Of a stretch of 64,000 nucleotides of DNA, positions 58,466-64,000 are shown piece after piece. The notes below the pieces were generated by a model. It saw only the letters and a program-made list of their open reading frames with translations. It was not told where the DNA came from and did no database searches. Within the stretch, counting starts at the first letter, position 1. Every line of letters begins with the position of its first letter. Source of the stretch: Antitrichia curtipendula (lineage: Eukaryota; Streptophyta; Bryopsida; Hypnales; Leucodontaceae); contig OX579636.1 of the NCBI GenBank assembly GCA_951230915.1, positions 20,891,567-20,955,566 of the forward strand, read 5' to 3'. The position numbers and the translations under genes are program-made.

Positions 58466-59448
58466 TCAACCCTACACCGCCCAAGGCCTAACCATGTCAA
58501 AAAACAACCTTGCTTTTCAAGTGTTACAAATCTAAATGTGAGAGAGGTATGAATATCTCAATTGTACAATCTTGTAGTGTGCATATTGTAGATGGTGTTA
58601 ATCAAATTTGGGGTCATTTGACCTTATAGATTGAAAGATTATAATGTTCTAGTGTTGAAAAAAGATGCTGAAATTTTTCTAAAAACACATTTGGAGGTGG
58701 AATTCGATTTCTAAACCTACTCAAATGAAAAAAGTTTAAACTACAAAATGATTCAAAACCAAAAGACAAACACTTTGGTGGAAAAGAAAATCATTCAATT
58801 GACTCATTGCATTTGCAAAAATTGTTTTTTGAAATGTCAAATAACAATAAAAAAAAAGTAGCAAAAAAACACATTTGTGGTTGAACCTACCTCTACTAAA
58901 ATGCTTCTCGGTCAATCATAACTTCTTGGATTGATATTAAACTTGTACCACAAGAACTAGACTGGTATGTGCAGCTTTCCAATAGAAATTATTGAAAACA
59001 AACCCTGTCTAAAGAAGTTATAATCCGCCGAAGTTCACTGTAATACAAAAATGTCTGGATTTTGAACTTCGAATTGCTCCCAAGCATTCAAAACAACTTG
59101 GATTGAAGTGAAAACTTCACCATAATTAGACTATATAGGAAACAACATCCAACAAATTTCATTGAAAATTAAAATTTGATGAAAAAGATACAAGCTCCCT
59201 AAGTTGCAGCCATCTCAATGCAATGTGGTGAACTTAAATTGAACCTGCAAACTTCAAATGGCTTTCAAAAACTTGGTACACCTTGGATAGACCTGAAAAT
59301 TTTACCACAAAAAATAGACTAGTATCTGCAACTTTTCCAACAAGTTTTTATTGAACTTAGACATTGGATGCAAAAGTTAGAACACTTTGAAGTTGACTGC
59401 TAGGTTGTATGAGGACACTTTTGGTCCCCTTGGGTGGTGAGGGGTTAA
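58466..59448 (+). mobile_element. Family I TTAA element, complete
   Basis: The left end TCAACCCTACACCGCCCAAGG and the complement of the right end (TTAACCCCTCACCACCCAAGG) match well. The right TTAA is at 59445-59448. The length is about 983 bases. The interior ('attcaaaacaacttggattgaagtg', in two parts) recurs inverted at 61640-63275. No transposase ORF is present. Confidence 0.7.
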
Positions 59449-59485
59449 GAGTGAGGAATGCGTTTTTAAAATGTTATTTTCAGCT

Positions 59486-59728
59486 TTAACCCTAGAACGA
59501 TGCGAGGGGTGGGTGGGTGGGTGACCTTAGAAATCATGCATTGTGTAATTGTGAGAGTCATTGGAATTTTAAAAATTCAAAAGTATTCATTGGAAGTCAA
59601 GCTACTGTAGATGTTCTCCACTTTCCACAAAAGTTTCTAAGGATGAATATTTGTAGTTTTGTTCTACAGTGGAGAATTCCTTGTCATCCATCGAACACTT
59701 ATTGTCTGTGGCATCCTTTCTAGGTTAA
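59486..59728. mobile_element. Family C TTAA element
   Basis: TTAA at 59486-59489 is followed by CCCTAGAACGATG. The right TTAA is at 59725-59728 after TTTCTAGG. The interior shares 'cattggaagtcaagctactgtag', 'aggatgaata' and 'ttccttgtcatccatcg' with the other C copies (in parts). Confidence 0.75.
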
Positions 59729-59732
59729 TCTG

Positions 59733-59779
59733 GTATATTTTGTCCAACAAGAAGATCATTTTGGAACAGAAAGGATAAA
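59733..59779. mobile_element. Stowaway terminus fragment
   Basis: On the complement this reads CTTTCTGTTCCAAAATGATC followed by TTCTTGTTGGACAAAAT, matching the terminal 40 bases of the Stowaway element at 55439-56009 with a few changes. Only one end is seen. Confidence 0.6.
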
Positions 59780-59789
59780 TATTTTGCTT

Positions 59790-60002
59790 GTAATCAAATT
59801 TTTAAAAAAATCTTCCTTACAAAATTTATAAAAAAATATTGGTGATAGCATTGGTGAATCTAATTGTATAGATGGAATCTACAACTTAAAATCTATAATT
59901 TTTATTTGTGTATCAATCCCAAAACATTATTCCAAATAGTATTTTATTATGCTCTGCTCAAATTGTCAATTTTGGAAAACATTCTATATCTTTAGGAATT
60001 AA
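59790..60002 (-). mobile_element. Family G element, inverted, partial
   Basis: The right edge CTTTAGGAATTAA (TTAA 59999-60002) is the inverted left end. The interior is the complement of the left part of the copy at 42755-43313, so the element is cut short at its other side. Confidence 0.55.
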
Positions 60003-61502
60003 TATGGTTCTTTTTATTAAGGAAAGAGATTTGGATAATGGTTTGTTACTAATTCAATTTTTATTGTAAGCTCGGACAATATGCATTTATCATTGTTTTA
60101 TGCTTAGTGATGTTAGTGATGTTTAGTTTTGAATATTCATCTTCCAAGGCTTCTATAAGCCTATAGTATGAATCATATATTGAATATTTCCTAAAAAAGA
60201 ATGAATTATAAAGGTTATTATTTGTGCAAATTTATTTTTTTACTTTTAAGAGTTTCCTATCTCAAAATACCCCCCATCAAAAATATTAGATTAGCCTAGT
60301 GCAAATCAAGATGGGGGGTATTTTGAAGATGGGGATTTTATTAGATTAGCCTAGTGCAGATCACTGATCAAACACATTTAAGATATATTTTAGTCTAATT
60401 TTTTTTATCTCACTTTGCATCCAAGTCCATCCTATGAACCAACTTTGTTCTTTTCTATACATGCATCTGAATTTAGACTTTGATGTAGAGTGAAATAGGA
60501 AAATCTTAAATCCTATATGGTAATAGGTCCACAATAGTAGGTAACAAATATTATTTAGATTTTGACCCTAAACCTAAAGCTACCAAATTTGTAAGCTCCT
60601 ATTCCAAAGCTACTTTGCTAACATTGTTGTAGTTTGTTTAGGGAAAAAAAAATTTAACTCCGCCCAAAAATCATCGTATGAAGTTGGATAAAGACTATAA
60701 AATGGTTGCTTGGGCATGTAGGGGTTAATATAACCATTGATTAATGGATAAGATTAGAATACCATCAAGAGACCTTTGGATCACTTTCTGACTAGCTATG
60801 TATTCATTGAGTGACTATTACTCTAATAGCTATTCTATGGTATTTCTAAAATACATGATTTAATCAAAATTAGTTTTTACTGTGTATTGCATATTATTGT
60901 AGTAGCACATTAAATTGTAAACCATCCTAAATAGAATGACATCTATATACTTCATGGATATTCATCTTTTATAAATCGTCACAAAACACTTTATGTTCCA
61001 ATAGTCATCAAAATTCAAAATATAAAGCAACACAATAATGTATTAGTGATAAATGCACTCTCAAAGTGAGACACAAAATCTACTCATACAAAATGAACTA
61101 TCTCTTATTTCACTACATTGACAATAAAAAAATGCAAGTTTATACAAAAAACAACAATGCAAAGTGCTATACTTTTGCATCAAGACTCTTTTAAAAAACT
61201 CATAAGAATTCACCTTGCAAAGAATGTAAATTCATAGAGGTTCACCACCTAAGCATTCCAAATCCTAATTGAATATCACAAATTCCACTTCAATGTTAGT
61301 TCCAAAGATTAAAAAGTTTAGCATAATACATACTACAAAGTATGCAAATCATTTTTTAATCTACTAACTATGACCTTCAATGTAGCCACTTATGATATCC
61401 AATGTCATCATCTTTTGGAAGTTCAAGGAGTATGACTTTTGATCAAAAGTTGGTACAACAAAAAAATAGAAATTCATCTTTGTGTGGTAAAATTTTTAGA
61501 TT
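60003..61502. other. AT-rich intergenic DNA
   Basis: Contains the inverted repeat listed separately at 60263-60325 and a duplicated 'attagattagcctagtgca' (60286 and 60339). A TAGGGGTTAA end lies near 60719 without a partner. No gene is seen. Confidence 0.5.
60263..60325. repeat. 16-bp perfect inverted repeat (hairpin)
   Basis: CAAAATACCCCCCATC at 60263-60278 is matched exactly by GATGGGGGGTATTTTG at 60310-60325, with a 31-base loop. No T-run follows, so it is not a terminator of the usual kind. Confidence 0.85.
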
Positions 61503-61612
61503 GATCAATCTAAGATTTACTTATGCATTAGATCAATCTAAGATTTACTGATATTTTAGATCCATCTAAGATTTACTGATATTTTAGATCAATCTAAGAT
61601 TTTATTGATTTT
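61503..61612. repeat. 28-bp tandem repeat, about four copies
   Basis: The unit GATCAATCTAAGATTTACTG plus 8 AT-rich bases starts at 61503, 61531, 61559 and 61587. The last copy is degenerate. The repeat carries ATCTAAGAT-like self-complementary words. Confidence 0.85.
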
Positions 61613-61639
61613 TGATCTAAAATTTACTAAAATTTAAGA

Positions 61640-63275
61640 TTCATTAAACTACATTTTGATGACTGCCATAAAATTGGTTGGGTTTGACTTCCCTTGAACT
61701 CTAGTTATTGTAGTAAATTATTTATGTCATTCCAAGTTGTTTTGAATGTTTGGGAGCCATTGAAAGTTCAAAATCTACAATTTTGGATTACAATAAGCTT
61801 CGGTGGCTTATTTTTTCTCCATACAATGTCCATTTTCAAAATATAAAAATATTGGAAAAATTGCGCATACTAGTTTAGTTTGTGTGTTTAAGACTTCATC
61901 TCAATCCAAGAAGTTATAAGTGTTTGAGAAGCATTTCAATAGGAGGTTCAACCTTAGATGTGTTTTCTACAGCTTTTTTTGGTTACTTTTTGGCATTTAA
62001 CCGCTAAAAGACCATAATGCATTTTTTGGCTATATAGAAATTTTGGAGAAGCTAGTGTGAATGAGAATTTGTATGCTTTAGGCTGAAACTTTAAGAGAGG
62101 GTGGAGACAAGGAATGTCTTTTATATGCACTAAATTTCATGACATTTGGAAATATGAGTCAAAAGTTATGGCCTAATATGTTGTTGCTTTTTGAAAATGG
62201 GCAGTCCATGCAAATTTTTAAAATCTCTTTTTTTAAAAACTTAAATTTGGAATTGGATTTTAAGATTTATATATACATGGAAGCTTTAAATCATTCTATT
62301 TTGATCAATGAGTCAAAAGTTATGAGGAGTTTTTATTTGCGGCAATTATAGATTCTCTATTCTAAAATAAATATTGAAATCCTTTATCTTACTCAATTTT
62401 TAGAATTTTTTTCAAAAAAAATAAAATCTTAGCATGTAGATTGTTTATTACAACATTTCAACCATTGGTATTGACATTTTCTAATTCCATAATTAAATTC
62501 TTAACAATTTTGTATTTTGAATCATTCTTTATTTATTTCTACTTACTATTTTTTTCCTATATGTTGTACAACTCCAAATGATGTGAAATTTTTCAACCAT
62601 GTAGCTAACTTATCTAGGAAAAAGAATACAAAGAAGCACCACCACATTTCTTTTTATAGAAAAGTGAGCTTATGAAGTGCAATTGCCCTATTTTTTGCAA
62701 GGCCCAAAAAAATGATTTCAATGAATTTGAATGCTTACATCTTGCAATCCATATGTTGGAAACTTCTTAAATTTTTACCACATGTTTTCAAGTCAACTCA
62801 CTACAAGATCCTACATTTACATGTGTGAAAAAAAAACTCAAAAATTTGGTGCTTGTACTAGAAATGATAGTTTTGGAGCGTTTTTGGTGAAAATATAATC
62901 ATGGAACTTTAGGGGTTAAAAGCCATTTTGCAAACACTGTGACTCATTTGAATGATATTTTCTTTTACCAATGTGTTTGTATGTAGGTTTGAAGGACATT
63001 ATAGTTTAAAAAAAAATTCATTTGAGAGATTTAGAAATCAAATTTCACCTCCAATGTGTTGTTAGGATAATTCCAGCATTCTTTTCAACACAAAAATATT
63101 ATAATCTTGCAATCTACATAGCCAAATGACTCCAAATGTTTTTTACATCATCTACAACACATATACTACAAGCTTGTAAAGTTGAGATTTCTATACCTTA
63201 GTGACATTTAAACCTCTTACACTTCAAAAACAATAATGTTTTTAAACCCCAAGATGCTAGGATCTCTTAGGAGTT
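61640..63275 (-). mobile_element. Family I element, inverted, split by a family A insertion
   Basis: The segments 61640-61996 and 62920-63230 match, in inverted order, the right and left parts of the family I copy at 58466-59448 ('ccaagttgttttgaatg', 'ctcaatccaagaagttataa', 'cacctccaatgtg', 'aaaatattataatctt'). The family A element at 61997-62919 lies between them. The outer ends are eroded, so the boundaries are approximate. Confidence 0.6.
61997..62919 (+). mobile_element. Family A TTAA element, complete, inserted in family I
   Basis: TTAA at 61997-62000 is followed by CCGCTAAAAGACCATAATGC. The right end is AACTTTAGGGG followed by TTAA at 62916-62919. The length between is 915 bases. Interior landmarks are 'gtcaaaagttatgaggag', 'tttattacaacatt' and 'cctatatgttgtaca'. 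Confidence 0.85.
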
Positions 63276-63354
63276 AAAGTGTCATAAGACCTCCTAGAAA
63301 TTTTTGAGCGATACACCTACAACAAAGAAAACCATTCATTCCCGGATTTTGGAA

Positions 63355-63488
63355 GGAAAGTGTGTACCCCTCAAGAAAGTATATCACTCCAAGAAACATG
63401 CCAAAACAATATTAGCAAGGAAAGTATGTACTCCTCAAGAAAGTATATCACTCCAAGAAACATGGACATCCCAAAACAATATTAGCAG
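63355..63488. repeat. Tandem duplication of about 64-70 bases
   Basis: Copy 1 (63355-63418) and copy 2 (63419-63488) share CAAGAAAGTATATCACTCCA and 'aaaacaatattagca'. Copy 2 has 6 extra bases (around 'gacatc') and two point differences near its start. Confidence 0.9.
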
Positions 63489-64000
63489 GCCCCAATTTAT
63501 CTCTCTTTCCCATTACTAGCCGTACTACATCAGAAAAGTTGGGTCAAATTACTTTGATGCCCTTTTGACAGCACAAGCCATTCCAGTGCCATTTCTGATA
63601 TTGAGTTGGCATGAAGGTCGGCACCAAATTATCTTGATAGTGTTTCAGTTTACCAAATTTACATGCCTTGAGGTTCCTGATGTTGGAGCACTTCACAAGG
63701 CTTTGACGTAGTCTACCTTTATTCAAGGATCATGTCATAAAGTGATCCTTAGTCACAATCGTTCACACCATATGACTCCCATACTATAGATGAGCTTCCA
63801 TGTGGAGTTGGAGTCAATAAAACCCACCAATGGTAGAATGGGGACTCCATAAAAAAAACATACTTTCCATTCCATTGTTTGGATTGGTGGGCTTTACCGG
63901 CTCCGACTAGTAAGGTAGGAGGTCCATAAACCGCTCATCTAAGAGCTGAAGCTGACTTTTGGGGAGGTAGAGCTTCTTAAAATATTTGTCAATAAATTTT
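63489..64000. other. Intergenic DNA at the window end
   Basis: Moderately complex sequence. 'aacccaccaatg' near 63820 has a loose complement 'attggtgggctt' near 63885, suggesting one more inverted-repeat element. No gene is supported. Confidence 0.4.

Noticed and set aside
1..64000. CRISPR arrays, bacterial operons, ribosome binding sites
   Set aside because: Tandem repeats here lack unique spacers, and introns and plant transposons show this is eukaryotic nuclear DNA.

Overview
The window looks like a gene-poor, repeat-rich stretch of a land-plant nuclear genome. The evidence is spliceosomal introns, an allene oxide cyclase-like gene with a plastid transit peptide, a secreted plant-type GH31 glycosidase, and plant DNA-transposon signatures (CACTA, Stowaway). 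The exons are GC-rich and the intergenic DNA is very AT-rich. Gene spacing of about 45 kb suggests a large genome, and I would guess a bryophyte, lycophyte or fern rather than a flowering plant. That is inference; nothing here fixes the species.

Layout. 1-2.1 kb holds the 5' part of a minus-strand allene oxide cyclase-like gene, cut by the window start, with a small transposon in its intron. 3.7-4.1 kb is a promoter-like patch with no recognisable gene. 4.9-28 kb is almost entirely decayed non-autonomous DNA transposons, many nested. 28-30.5 kb is a more complex, gene-like but ORF-less segment. 31.9-34.2 kb contains a broken pogo/jerky-type transposase. 35.7-43.3 kb is again nested transposons. 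45.3-50.5 kb is the one complete protein gene, a five-exon GH31 alpha-xylosidase/alpha-glucosidase of 904 codons. 51-64 kb returns to transposons, interrupted at 56.4-58.4 kb by a segment with a telo-box and a likely box C/D snoRNA.

The most unusual content is a set of TTAA-flanked, non-autonomous elements in several families (called A, B, C, G and I here). Their ends read TTAA-CCCYTAAA... and ...TTTARGGG-TTAA, which is the target-site and terminus style of piggyBac transposons. In several places one element sits inside another and can be subtracted to give an intact TTAA target, so the TTAA duplication can be read directly. A second set (D and E) has TAAGGTRG ends and looks TA-targeted. One family-A element was invaded by a probable solo LTR, which was in turn invaded by a CACTA element.

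All copy alignments and exon joins were made by eye. Family letters are local labels. No transposase for the TTAA families was found in the window.
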